Origin: JAWLCA01 sp041687395
GTDB taxonomy: Bacteria; Pseudomonadota; Alphaproteobacteria; Rhodobacterales; Rhodobacteraceae
Length of the DNA stretch: 64,000 nucleotides
Reading direction: 5' to 3'
Assembly (NCBI GenBank): GCA_041687395.1
Contig: JAWLCA010000014.1
Span: 1 to 64,000 of the forward strand
This document shows positions 8,050 through 15,563 of the stretch, in pieces. Position numbers and translations under genes: made by a program. The first letter of the stretch is position 1, and each line of letters begins with the position of its first letter. The notes beneath the pieces were generated by a model. The model saw only the letters and a program-made list of their open reading frames with translations. It was not told where the DNA came from and did no database searches.

Positions 8050-8206
8050 CCGCGACCGGGCGCTTATCACGATCCGGCCGGGGCCGGTGGTGCATGTGTG
8101 GGTTGATGGCCGCGAGGTGGCGCGCATGCCGCTGGACCTTGCCGCCGCCTGCACCCTTCTGGGCGACCTGATCGACGCTGTGCAGGAGGCCAACCGTGGC
8201 CGTTGA
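8042..8206 (+). CDS. Small ORF between terS-like and terL genes
   Basis: ATG at 8042 opens a 54-residue frame (MADRDRALITIRPGPVVHVW and a helical C-terminus MPLDLAAACTLLGDLIDAVQ). It overlaps the preceding stop by 8 bp and the following GTG start by 11 bp, so it fills the only space between the two packaging genes. The tight overlaps and the plausible beta-strand-then-helix fold support expression. No family is recognised. Confidence 0.55.
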   Translation: MADRDRALITIRPGPVVHVWVDGREVARMPLDLAAACTLLGDLIDAVQEANRGR

Positions 8207-9581
8207 TATCCGCAACGCCATGACCGACCCGGCACTGTTCGGTGACACGTTCGGCGGTGACAGCTTCGCCGCGTGGCGGGCGTTGCTGGCGGGCTTCTAC
8301 GGCTTGGACCTGGACGCCACCGAGGCGGAGACGTGGCGGGCCGTCACGGGGCGCGCAGAGACGCCCACAGAGTCGCATGACGAACTTTGGCTAGCGGTGG
8401 GGCGCAGGGGCGGCAAGAGCCATGCAGCGGCCTTGTGCGCGGTGTATGAGGCGGCCTTTCACGATCACAGGGACAAGCTTGCGCCGGGCGAGTGGGCAAC
8501 GGTGATGTTGCTTGCCGCCGATCGGTCACAGGCGCGGACGCTGCTGCGCTATGTGCGCGGGCTGTTCGATCATCCGATGCTTCGCCCGCTGGTGGCGCGT
8601 GAGACTGAAACCAGCCTTGAGTTGACGACGCGAACGGCGATCGAGGTTCACACCGCGTCGCACCGCAGCGTGCGGGGCTACACGCTGGCGGCCGTAATCT
8701 GCGACGAAATAGCCTTCTGGCATTCGGACGGCGCGCGGCCTGATGCGGAGATCATCGCGGCCTTGCGTCCTGCGCTGGCGACGCTGGGCGGGCGGCTGCT
8801 GGCGTTGTCATCGCCCTACGCCCGTCGCGGGGCGCTGTGGGACACTTACCGGCAGCACTTCGGAAAGCCGGGGCGTGTTCTGGTGGCGCAGGCGGCATCC
8901 CGGACCATGAACCCGACCTTGCCGGGGCGGGTTGTCGAAGACGCGATGCGGGATGATGCGGCGCGGGCGAGTGCCGAGTATCTGGCGCAGTTTCGCAGCG
9001 ACATTGCCAGCCTGATCGCGCCGGAACTGATCGAGGATGCGACGCGGCCGAAGCCGCTGGAATTGCCGCACGCGCAGGGGCAGCGATACTTTGGATTTGT
9101 GGACCCGGCAGGTGGTGGACCGGATGAATTCACCTTGTCGATCGGGCATCGTGACGGCGACGTTGCCGTGATCGACCTTGTGCGGGGGTTGCGGGGCAGC
9201 CCGGCCGAGATCGTGGCGGAGTTTGCCGAGGTGCTGCGCCGGTATGGACTGCACCGGGTGACGGGCGACCGTTATGCGGGCCGGTGGCCGGGCGACGAAT
9301 TCCAGAAACACGGGGTCATCTATGAGCAGTCCGACCTGGACCGGACGGGGCTTTATCTGGAACTTCTGGCGGCGCTGAATTCGGGGCGTGTTGAATTGCC
9401 GCCCTGTCAGAAGGTGGCGCGGCAGCTTGCGGCGCTGGAGCGGCGCACGGGGCGCAGCGGGCGCGACATGGTGGATCACCCGCCGGGCGGAAACGACGAC
9501 CGGGCGAACGCGCTGGCGGGGGTGGTGGCGCACATCATGGCACCCAAGATTTATTGCCGGGTGGCGGAACTGAAACTTTAG
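8196..9581 (+). CDS. terL: Phage terminase large subunit (TerL)
   Basis: TerL is the ATP-driven DNA packaging motor and nuclease. The 461-residue protein has Walker A GRRGGKS (69-75) and Walker B AVICDEIAFW (166-175). Its C-terminal RNase H-like nuclease has acidic residues at D303 (FVDPAGGG), D358 (TGDRYAG) and D434/D435 (HPPGGNDDRANALAG). Both domains look complete and the length is typical. GTG 8196 is chosen because GGAGG lies 6 bases upstream. No portal or capsid genes follow, so the packaged DNA would have to enter a helper phage's procapsid, or the module is a relic. All catalytic residues are intact, which argues against decay. Confidence 0.93.
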   Translation: MAVDIRNAMTDPALFGDTFGGDSFAAWRALLAGFYGLDLDATEAETWRAVTGRAETPTESHDELWLAVGRRGGKSHAAALCAVYEAAFHDHRDKLAPGEWATVMLLAADRSQARTLLRYVRGLFDHPMLRPLVARETETSLELTTRTAIEVHTASHRSVRGYTLAAVICDEIAFWHSDGARPDAEIIAALRPALATLGGRLLALSSPYARRGALWDTYRQHFGKPGRVLVAQAASRTMNPTLPGRVVEDAMRDDAARASAEYLAQFRSDIASLIAPELIEDATRPKPLELPHAQGQRYFGFVDPAGGGPDEFTLSIGHRDGDVAVIDLVRGLRGSPAEIVAEFAEVLRRYGLHRVTGDRYAGRWPGDEFQKHGVIYEQSDLDRTGLYLELLAALNSGRVELPPCQKVARQLAALERRTGRSGRDMVDHPPGGNDDRANALAGVVAHIMAPKIYCRVAELKL

Positions 9582-9598
9582 GGGCGAAAGGGCCAGAC

Positions 9599-10297
9599 AT
9601 GGTGCAATATTCCAAGGCAATCGAGAAGATTGTGGAGCGTGCCAACAAGAGCGGCGGCGCGGGGGCGGCAGGCTTTGTGCGGCAGATGCAGGGCGTTGCC
9701 AGTGCGACGCGCGCGCTTGAGGGCGTGATGATGAACCGCAACCCGGTGGATACGGACGCGGGGCATCTGAAGAAGGTTCACCAAGCGGGCGAACGGCTGG
9801 CGAAGTCTCTGGAGGCGACGCGTTCGCGCGGGACCGACTTGTTGAATTCGACCATGCAGGAACTGACCGGGCAGTTGCGATCGCGCAGCGGCATCCGCCC
9901 GCCCGAGAACATGGCCGAGGTGGTCCAGCAAAGCGAAATCCGGCAGGCCATGCAGCGCCTGTCTCCGAAGGAGCGTAGCGACGTGGCCCTTGCCGCGCTG
10001 AAGAACGGCGACGCCCTGACAATCAACGCCATTGCGAATGGCGCGCCCTTCCTCTCGGGGCTGGAAAAGGAACGGATCGACGCGCTGGTCGAGTCGCACC
10101 AGCGCAAGACTGCGCCGGATGTAATGGAAGAATTCGACGCGGTCCTGGAGGCCGATCATTCCCTGCAGGCTGCGATCCGAGCGGCAGAGCGGGCTGCGAC
10201 GGATGCACGCGACGAGGTGGCGATGCAAAGGATCATGCGCGCGGAATCGGCGGCCGGAGAGGCTGACCGGGCTTTCGGAGAAGCATTGCAGGGGTAA
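9599..10297 (+). CDS. Hypothetical helical protein downstream of terL
   Basis: The 232-residue product is predicted to be almost entirely alpha-helical and rich in A, E, R and Q. Long amphipathic stretches at about 40-100 and 165-225 suggest coiled coil. No family is recognised. ATG 9599 follows terL by 17 bp in the same direction, so it is probably the last gene of the packaging operon. In phages this position often holds portal, scaffold or head-modifying proteins. The coiled-coil composition would fit a scaffold-like or capsid-redirecting factor, but that is speculation from context. Confidence 0.65.
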   Translation: MVQYSKAIEKIVERANKSGGAGAAGFVRQMQGVASATRALEGVMMNRNPVDTDAGHLKKVHQAGERLAKSLEATRSRGTDLLNSTMQELTGQLRSRSGIRPPENMAEVVQQSEIRQAMQRLSPKERSDVALAALKNGDALTINAIANGAPFLSGLEKERIDALVESHQRKTAPDVMEEFDAVLEADHSLQAAIRAAERAATDARDEVAMQRIMRAESAAGEADRAFGEALQG

Positions 10298-10522
10298 GCG
10301 TCCCCTTCTGTCCCGCTGTGGGGCGCTTGGGCCGGGGGGCGGTGCTTCCCGGCCTTCTTGAGTTAACAGAAAGAGCGCCGCAGCGGCGGATTCTCATCTA
10401 AGGGCTGTGCGGGGATGACATTGTTACGGAGGGAACGCTGAAAGAGATCATCCGCGCCAATCCGGGTGCGATCTTCGACATATTGGAAGACCGCGCGCGC
10501 GGCGGGGTGTTTATGGGATGAT
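10298..10522. other. Intergenic segment with a possible short gene remnant
   Basis: No full gene is visible. A frame open from 10402 to a stop at 10519-10521 encodes a protein-like tail (TLKEIIRANPGAIFDILEDR). It lacks a good start codon: the only near-start is CTG 10438, four bases after GGAGGG. It may be the 3' end of a decayed gene. The segment lies where plus-strand packaging genes meet minus-strand cargo genes. Confidence 0.35.
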
Positions 10523-11032
10523 CTAGGACATCTTTCTGTTTATTTCCCTCACCAGTGCCCCGGCTTGCGTGACAAGATCGCCATAGGCTGCGATTACCTG
10601 CTTTGACATTGCCGCCATATCGCCGTCATCGGCGTCGAGGTTCTCGTACCGATCTAGAACAGCCTTTTCATAGGCAAGCCTAGCCAAAAGGAACGCATTG
10701 ACGCTCACACCGTGCGCCGCACCCATGACCTCCACTTGCAGGGCGGTAACTTCTGAATCGGGCGACCGCTCCCGAAGCATTCCGCCGGCAACATCGTCAT
10801 CAAGTTCGCCGTGATCGCTCTTTAGCAGCACAAATCTGTTATGCTCTAGTTCCCTCAAATTCGGGAGGGTCAGTCCAATGCATTTCTCGATTAAATCTAT
10901 GAACTTTTGCCGGTTGGTCTCGATCCTTTCCCGCTTCCGATCCCGGTGCTCTTTCAAGTAGGGAAGCAGTATGCCCAAAAGTGTCGCGGAGCTGGTGAGC
11001 ACTAGCGCCACGTCGCGAAGTTCAAAAGGCAT
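10523..11032 (-). CDS. Membrane-anchored helical protein, possible cargo
   Basis: The 169-residue product has one N-terminal membrane segment (VALVLTSSATLLGILLPYL, about residues 8-26). A basic stop-transfer KEHRDRKRERIETNRQK and a cytoplasmic helical domain follow. It resembles in layout many short membrane-anchored hypothetical proteins of mobile elements; no family is recognised. ATG 11032 has AAGGAG seven bases upstream. It is the second of two minus-strand membrane-protein genes occupying the right end of the element, a typical place for superinfection-exclusion or defence cargo. Confidence 0.7.
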   Translation of the reverse strand: MPFELRDVALVLTSSATLLGILLPYLKEHRDRKRERIETNRQKFIDLIEKCIGLTLPNLRELEHNRFVLLKSDHGELDDDVAGGMLRERSPDSEVTALQVEVMGAAHGVSVNAFLLARLAYEKAVLDRYENLDADDGDMAAMSKQVIAAYGDLVTQAGALVREINRKMS

Positions 11033-11181
11033 GTTTGCACTCCTTACTCTTTCCGGAGGCCGCCGCCCGGAGCATCGGCGACCACACGACTGACAAGTGG
11101 CCTTGGGAGACCTGAGAGCCGGTGGCGGGAAGGACGCGGCAATAAGCCGCCAAAGTCCTAAGGGCGTAACACTTCACGGTA
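11033..11181. other. Gap between two membrane-protein genes
   Basis: This 149-bp segment separates the two minus-strand genes. It contains no frame I would call. The AAGGAG ribosome-binding site for the downstream gene lies at its left edge (about 11040-11045). The gap is long enough for a separate promoter for the 10523-11032 gene, but I cannot define one. Confidence 0.4.
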
Positions 11182-11655
11182 TCAGGCGATCGCAAAAAGC
11201 AGAAACGCAGCAACCGGTATGCACGCGGCAGATGAAAATCCAAAGATCATAGACAACCAATAGGTAATGAGGATCCCACGCGCAGTTTCGAGTTTTGGGA
11301 ACGTGTAATCTTCATCCCAGAGCATCTGAAGTGGGGCATTCTGGCTGTAGTGTTCAAAGAGATATGTCCAGTTCAGCCAGGTCACGAAACCGGTGAGTAG
11401 TGAGAGCAGAAGTCCGGCAATGAGCGCCCAAGCCGGTGCTGCGACGACACCTATCGCGTTGGGATCATCGACCACCCTGTCGAGAAGAGCAAAGAGCCCG
11501 AACAGGCCACCCGCATGGATCAAAGACAAGGTGGTGATGAGCCACTTTCCGTAGTGAGCTTGAAGTTCGAAGACGGCGCGCTGAGACTCTTTCACTTCTT
11601 GGTAGTAGAGCGTGTGGATCTCACGCTTGTTCATCATTGGCGGCTTGCCGGGCAT
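11182..11655 (-). CDS. Polytopic membrane protein, possible cargo
   Basis: The 157-residue product has an amphipathic N-terminal helix (REIHTLYYQEVKESQRAVFE) and about four membrane segments: near residues 38-58, 70-95, 96-112 and 128-156. No family is recognised. ATG 11655 is preceded by TAGGAGA at a suitable distance; an alternative ATG lies a few codons in. Together with 10523-11032 it forms a two-gene minus-strand unit opposite to the element's core genes. The pairing of a multi-pass protein with a membrane-anchored helical protein resembles two-component abortive-infection or exclusion systems in layout only. Confidence 0.7.
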   Translation of the reverse strand: MPGKPPMMNKREIHTLYYQEVKESQRAVFELQAHYGKWLITTLSLIHAGGLFGLFALLDRVVDDPNAIGVVAAPAWALIAGLLLSLLTGFVTWLNWTYLFEHYSQNAPLQMLWDEDYTFPKLETARGILITYWLSMIFGFSSAACIPVAAFLLFAIA

Positions 11656-11853
11656 TCGCGTCTCCTAGGGTCCAAAGGAACGATCCACTAATGCCACTAG
11701 TGGTGCAAGCGGTCACTCAGGTATTATCGAGACGTTCCGCGAGCGGCGATACTGAAAGCGTCGGCCGCCTTTCATCTGTCCCGATCCGCCGTTCTGCCAT
11801 TTTCCTGCCGGATTCTATGTCGAGACTGACCGTCAGCCGTTCGCAAGGGCAAG

Positions 11854-12015
11854 ATGGCCAGCGGATACGAGAAGCGCGAGTCAGGGGCCGATCCGTCCAA
11901 GGGATGGGGCAAGGCTACCTTGGGCGACCGGCTGCTGATGTGGGCTTACCTGATCGCTATGGCGGCGCTGGTCGGTGGCGGTCTAGCCGCGATCTTGTGG
12001 CGAATGATCGGTTAG
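11854..12015 (+). CDS. Tiny single-pass membrane protein
   Basis: ATG 11854 opens a 53-residue frame with a charged N-terminus (EKRESGADPSKGWGKATLGD) and one strong membrane helix (about residues 27-49, LLMWAYLIAMAALVGGGLAA) ending WRMIG. Start and length fit small inner-membrane proteins of prophage regions, including holin-like ones, but no family is recognised. A purine-rich AAGGGCAAG directly precedes the start. It is the last gene before the right attachment repeat. Positions 11656-11853 show no other convincing gene. Confidence 0.5.
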   Translation: MASGYEKRESGADPSKGWGKATLGDRLLMWAYLIAMAALVGGGLAAILWRMIG

Positions 12016-12081
12016 AGCCGCGCGAAAATGATGCGCTCACATAGGCGTGAGCATCGGGTCACTACACCACTGGACCGAACC

Positions 12082-12101
12082 GTTACCCCATATGTTACCC
12101 C
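12082..12101. promoter_or_regulatory. Paired GTTACCCC sites near the right end
   Basis: GTTACCCC occurs at 12082-12089 and 12094-12101, a 12-bp step, about 55-75 bp inside the right attachment repeat. This mirrors the pair 130-150 bp inside the left repeat (2688-2706). Paired sites on both sides of the attachment cores are what one expects of arm-type integrase or excisionase binding sites. Confidence 0.5.
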
Positions 12102-12106
12102 AAAAG

Positions 12107-12136
12107 AAAAAGCCCCGTTTGGGCGGGGCTGTTTTT
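12107..12136. terminator. Bidirectional intrinsic terminator
   Basis: The stem AGCCCCG/CGGGGCT (12111-12117 and 12124-12130, 6-base loop) is flanked by AAAA on the left and TTTTT (12132-12136) on the right, so it can work in both directions. On the minus strand it lies just downstream of tRNA-Ala. Because it is inside the element, the element seems to have brought a new terminator for the tRNA it entered. Confidence 0.85.
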
Positions 12137-12155
12137 CGTCTAAGTCTTTGTTATT

Positions 12156-12233
<78 letters not shown>

Positions 12234-12317
12234 ACCGATGTGCGCGCCTCTCGGCACGCGAAGGTGTCTTATGAAAGCACGCGGTTCAGCGCAAGTGAAA
12301 AACCGCGGTCACAAGGA

Positions 12318-12647
12318 TCAAAGGTCCTCGTCATCGTCGCCGACATCCGCCAGATCGTCGAGCGACACGGTATCGTCATCATCATCCTCAAGCAGTTCGT
12401 CATCGACGTCATCGCTGTCGTCGGCCACAAGCAGATCCTCATCGGTCTCGATATCCTCGACGACCGCTTCATCTTCCTTCTCTACCTTGGCACGGGTGGG
12501 CAGCGGGCTGGCAACCTTGCGGCGGGTGGAATCCACGTCGACGACCTCGCCCGTGTAGGGGCTGACGACCGGAGTGCGGTTCAGGTCGTAGAATCGTTTT
12601 CCTGTCGTGGGGCAAACCCGCTTGACGCCCCATTCTTCGTTGGGCAT
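12318..12647 (-). CDS. TIGR02300-family acidic protein (FYDLN domain)
   Basis: The 109-residue protein begins MPNEEWGVKRVCPTTGKRFY and continues DLNRTPVVSPYTGE. This is the diagnostic N-terminus of the TIGR02300/FYDLN_acid family, which is restricted to alphaproteobacteria. The rest is an extremely acidic tail with long runs of D and E (from about residue 60). The function of the family is unknown. ATG 12647 is chosen over an upstream start because the family begins with this Met and AAGGGA precedes it. It lies next to tRNA-Ala and belongs to the core chromosome. Confidence 0.93.
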   Translation of the reverse strand: MPNEEWGVKRVCPTTGKRFYDLNRTPVVSPYTGEVVDVDSTRRKVASPLPTRAKVEKEDEAVVEDIETDEDLLVADDSDDVDDELLEDDDDDTVSLDDLADVGDDDEDL

Positions 12648-12752
12648 GGACTTTCCCTTGTTGTCGCTGTGATGAGAGTCGGCGCCATCTGCCATATGGG
12701 CTGCGGGGTGTCAAAGACTTTTGTCGTGAGCCGGAACTGGCAGGAAGATCCG

Positions 12753-13439
12753 ATGGACCGCACCGTGTTCGGCACCCCCCCGATTGAGGTTTCGTTGCGG
12801 CGCTCGGCGCGGGCGCGACGGTATTCGCTGCGCGTTTCGCGACTAGACGGGCAGGTGACGCTGACTCTGCCACTTCGGGCCTCGGCTTCGGATGCGGTGC
12901 GCTTCGCCCGTGGGCAGGAGGAGTGGATTCGCCGCGCGCTTGACGCCTTGCCGGAGACCCGAGCCGTCGCCCTCGGCAGCACGGTCCCGTTCGAAGGGGT
13001 GGAACTGGCGATCAGCAAGGGAAGCGTGCGCGCACCGACGCCCCTGGACGGCCAACTGCTGGTTCCGCAGGGTGCGGCAACAGGGGCGCGAGTGGCCGCA
13101 TGGCTAAAGGCGATGGCGCGCGCTCGGCTCGCCGCAGCCTGTGATCGGCATTCGGTGGCGATCGGACGACCCTACACGGCGCTGGCGCTGCGCGATACGC
13201 GCTCTCGCTGGGGATCGTGCAGCGCAGAGGGGCGGTTGATGTTTTCCTGGAGGCTGGTCATGGCGCCTCCGGCGGTGCTTGACTATGTCGCGGCCCATGA
13301 GGTCGCCCATCTGGCCGAGATGAACCATTCGCGGGCATTCTGGCGCGTGGTGGGGGGGTTGCGGCCGGATTACGCCGAACATCGCGCGTGGTTGCGCCAG
13401 AACGGGAGTGCTCTGCAACGGATCGATTTTGCGGGATGA
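12753..13439 (+). CDS. YgjP/SprT-like zinc metallopeptidase (DUF45)
   Basis: The 228-residue product contains HEVAHLAEMNHSRAFW (about residues 183-198), the HExxH-type zinc site of the DUF45/YgjP family with the third histidine shortly after. A preceding TRSRWGSCSAEGRLMFSWRL motif (about 149-168) is also diagnostic. The N-terminal half (LRRSARARRYSLRVSRLDGQ) is typical. The family is annotated as M48-like predicted metal-dependent hydrolase; its physiological substrate is unknown. ATG 12753 follows GGAAGA. It is transcribed divergently from the TIGR02300 gene. Confidence 0.93.
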   Translation: MDRTVFGTPPIEVSLRRSARARRYSLRVSRLDGQVTLTLPLRASASDAVRFARGQEEWIRRALDALPETRAVALGSTVPFEGVELAISKGSVRAPTPLDGQLLVPQGAATGARVAAWLKAMARARLAAACDRHSVAIGRPYTALALRDTRSRWGSCSAEGRLMFSWRLVMAPPAVLDYVAAHEVAHLAEMNHSRAFWRVVGGLRPDYAEHRAWLRQNGSALQRIDFAG

Positions 13440-13496
13440 CGGCCCAGACCACCGAGCCGGATTGACGCCGCCGCGGCGCTGTGATCACGCTGTGAA

Positions 13497-14147
13497 ATGA
13501 CGCCAGCCCCCCGCGCCTCAGATGGACTCAGCGCCGCCCATGACCGGCTCTACCGCAGCCTGCGCACGCAGGTGATGCACGGAGAATTGTCGCCAGGTCA
13601 ATCACTTACCCTGCGCGGCATCGGCCGCAGCTTCGGCACCTCGATGACTCCGGCGCGTGAGGCGGTGCGGCGGCTGGTGGCGGAGGGGGCGTTGACGTTG
13701 TCGTCGTCGGGGCGGATTTCGACGCCGGAGCTGTCCAACGAGCGGATCGAGGAGCTGGCCTCAATCCGGGCGCTCCTGGAACCTGAGTTGGGTGGGCGGG
13801 CTTTGCCGCGGGCGCATTTTGCCTTGATCGACCGATTGCAGGCCATCAATGCGCTGAATGCCGAGGCGGTCGCGAAGCGCGATGCGGTGGCCTATATCCG
13901 CACCAATCTGGAGTTTCACCGCACCCTTTACCTGCGCGCCCAGGCCCCAGCGATGTTGGCCATGGCGGAGACCGTCTGGCTTCAACTTGGCCCCACAATG
14001 CGTTCACTTTACACGAAACTTCGCCGGAACGAGCCGCCACAGCACCACCGGATGATCCTGGCCGCGTTGCGTGCGGGGGACGAGCCAGCGCTACGGCTTG
14101 CGATCCGGACGGATGTAACGCAGGGGCTGCGCCACCTGACCACCTGA
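13497..14147 (+). CDS. GntR-family transcriptional regulator (FCD type)
   Basis: The 216-residue protein has an N-terminal winged helix (about 18-80; YRSLRTQVMHGELSPGQSLT then FGTSMTPAREAVRRLVAEG) and a helical FCD effector domain (about 88-210). The metal-binding histidines are likely in FHRTLYL and PPQHHRMI. FadR/VanR-type members respond to small organic acids or sugars. The target is unknown; the nearest downstream gene is mtnP. The 280-bp gap between them carries two sets of 11-bp-spaced repeats that could be operators. Confidence 0.92.
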   Translation: MTPAPRASDGLSAAHDRLYRSLRTQVMHGELSPGQSLTLRGIGRSFGTSMTPAREAVRRLVAEGALTLSSSGRISTPELSNERIEELASIRALLEPELGGRALPRAHFALIDRLQAINALNAEAVAKRDAVAYIRTNLEFHRTLYLRAQAPAMLAMAETVWLQLGPTMRSLYTKLRRNEPPQHHRMILAALRAGDEPALRLAIRTDVTQGLRHLTT

Positions 14148-14189
14148 CGTCGGTACGGCCCTGTAGACGGCGTGTACATCCACGCATGA

Positions 14190-14222
14190 TGCACGTGCAT
14201 CTTGCGTGCATATCACGTGCAT
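14190..14222. repeat. Three CGTGCAT units at exact 11-bp spacing
   Basis: CGTGCAT occurs at 14194-14200, 14205-14211 and 14216-14222. The first overlaps a 10-bp palindrome TGCACGTGCA (14190-14199). Eleven base pairs is about one helical turn, so all copies face the same side of the DNA. A second array with the same spacing follows 54 bp later. A regulatory role upstream of mtnP, or downstream of gntR, is inferred. Confidence 0.65.
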
Positions 14223-14275
14223 ACGTTGCGCGCGGTGGCGACCGGACGCCAGCAACATTCGCCTCGCAACAGCAT

Positions 14276-14319
14276 GCCACCAGGGAGCCACCAAGGCGCC
14301 ACCACCCTGCCACCAGAGC
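14276..14319. repeat. Four GCCACCA units at exact 11-bp spacing
   Basis: GCCACCA occurs at 14276, 14287, 14298 and 14309, each followed by four variable bases. A partial inverted copy (GGTGGC) directly follows. Because the four-base spacers differ, this looks like selected binding sites and not simple tandem duplication. It lies about 110-150 bp upstream of mtnP. No conserved protein frame covers it. Confidence 0.7.
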
Positions 14320-14427
14320 GGTGGCACCAGCGTTCGCCCCTGTCCCGCCGCGCGCAACACCCCGAACGGGCTTTGCCGCGCTGCCAATGCGCCCTAGGCT
14401 GCGGCAAGAGCAACGACGGGGGCAGGC

Positions 14428-15297
14428 ATGGAGACGATGATCGGGGTGATCGGCGGATCCGGGGTCTATGAGATCGCGGGGCTGGAAGGAGCCGCGTGGC
14501 GCGCGGTGGACAGCCCCTGGGGTGCGCCGTCGGACCAGATCCTGACCGGGCAGCTGGGGGGCGTGGCACTGGCGTTCCTGCCCCGCCACGGGCGGGGGCA
14601 TGTCCATTCGCCCAGCACGGTGCCCTACCGCGCGAACATCGACGCCTTGAAGCGGCTGGGTGTGACGGATGTCATCAGCGTCTCGGCCTGCGGCTCGTTC
14701 CGCGAGGAGATGGCGCCGGGGGACTTCGTCATTGTCGATCAGTTCATCGACCGGACGTTCGCGCGGGAAAAATCGTTCTTTGGCGCCGGCTGCGTCGCGC
14801 ATGTGTCGGTCGCCCATCCGACCTGTCCGCGGCTGGGCGCGGCGGCGGCCGAGGCTGCGCGGGCGGAAGGCGTCACTGTGCATGACGGCGGCACCTATCT
14901 GGCGATGGAGGGGCCGCAGTTTTCGTCGTTGGCGGAATCGAGGCTGTATCGAGAGGTCTGGGGCTGCGACGTGATCGGAATGACCAACATGCCCGAGGCG
15001 AAGCTCGCCCGCGAGGCGGAGCTTTGCTACGCGAGCGTCGCCATGATCACCGACTACGACAGCTGGCACCCGGATCACGGCGCGGTGGAGATTTCCGACA
15101 TCATCCGAACGCTGACGGGGAATGCGGACAAGGCGCGCGCGCTGGTGGCACGGCTGCCGGGGCTGCTGGGGGCTGACCGTGCCCCCTGCCCGCATGGCTG
15201 CGACCGGGCGCTGGAGTTCGCGGTGATGACCGCGCCCGAAAAGCGCGACCCGGCGCTGGTGTCCAAGCTGGACGCGGTGGCGGGGCGGGTGCTGTAG
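14428..15297 (+). CDS. mtnP: S-methyl-5'-thioadenosine phosphorylase
   Basis: This enzyme splits methylthioadenosine into adenine and methylthioribose-1-phosphate in methionine salvage. The 289-residue protein has the phosphate-binding start IGVIGGSGVYEI, PRHGRGHVHSPSTVPYRANI (about 51-70), the family motif GTYLAMEGPQFSSLAESRLY (about 153-172), and MTNMPEAKLAREAELCYASV with the purine-site acidic residues. Length and motifs match MtnP rather than purine nucleoside phosphorylase. ATG 14428 has a GGGGGCAGG stretch upstream; a second ATG three codons on is an alternative. Confidence 0.95.
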   Translation: METMIGVIGGSGVYEIAGLEGAAWRAVDSPWGAPSDQILTGQLGGVALAFLPRHGRGHVHSPSTVPYRANIDALKRLGVTDVISVSACGSFREEMAPGDFVIVDQFIDRTFAREKSFFGAGCVAHVSVAHPTCPRLGAAAAEAARAEGVTVHDGGTYLAMEGPQFSSLAESRLYREVWGCDVIGMTNMPEAKLAREAELCYASVAMITDYDSWHPDHGAVEISDIIRTLTGNADKARALVARLPGLLGADRAPCPHGCDRALEFAVMTAPEKRDPALVSKLDAVAGRVL

Positions 15298-15320
15298 CGC
15301 GGGGGCGGATGAGCGGCGAG

Positions 15321-15342
15321 GCCCCGGCTCGAGGGCCGGGGC
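15321..15342. other. GC-rich hairpin after mtnP
   Basis: GCCCCGGC (15321-15328) and GCCGGGGC (15335-15342) form an 8-bp perfect stem with a TCGAGG loop, 24 bp after the mtnP stop. There is no following T run, so it is more likely an mRNA-stabilising or rho-assisted structure than a classical terminator. Confidence 0.55.
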
Positions 15343-15496
15343 GTCAACGGATGTGGGTGGACCTGACCAGCAAGAGCAACCTTCCAGTGGAAGGACGCGC
15401 GGGCCGTTGCCCGAAGGCGCAAGCCGCAGGGCAAGCGGCGTGCAGCATTCCCGGCGGTCGCGATCGGGCCGCGCCTGCCCTGGCGGGAGCGTGAAA
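15343..15496. other. Unassigned spacer downstream of mtnP
   Basis: A 47-codon frame from ATG 15351 to 15494 is open, but its translation has the A, G, P and R bias of random G+C-rich sequence and no ribosome-binding site. I therefore do not call it a gene. A small inverted repeat (CCTTCCAGTGGAAGG) lies at about 15380-15394. Confidence 0.4.
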
Positions 15497-15535
15497 CGCG
15501 CCCGCGGCCCGGAGGGCGGGCGCGGCCCGATTTTT
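15497..15535. terminator. Intrinsic terminator between convergent genes
   Basis: CGCGCCCGC (15497-15505) pairs with GCGGGCGCG (15516-15524), and a TTTTT run at 15531-15535 follows after a short G+C-rich spacer. It serves mtnP on the plus strand and lies just beyond the stop of the convergent FAD-linked oxidase gene. Confidence 0.7.
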
Positions 15536-15563
15536 CACTTGCCAAATCGGGCGGAGCGGAACG

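Noticed and set aside
12318..12470. GA/TC-rich microsatellite-like stretch (TCATCATCATC)
   Set aside because: It encodes the aspartate/glutamate-rich tail of the TIGR02300-family protein, which is acidic in all members known to me.
15351..15494. Small ORF after mtnP
   Set aside because: It has no ribosome-binding site and random-like composition, and a terminator follows directly. It was left as a spacer.
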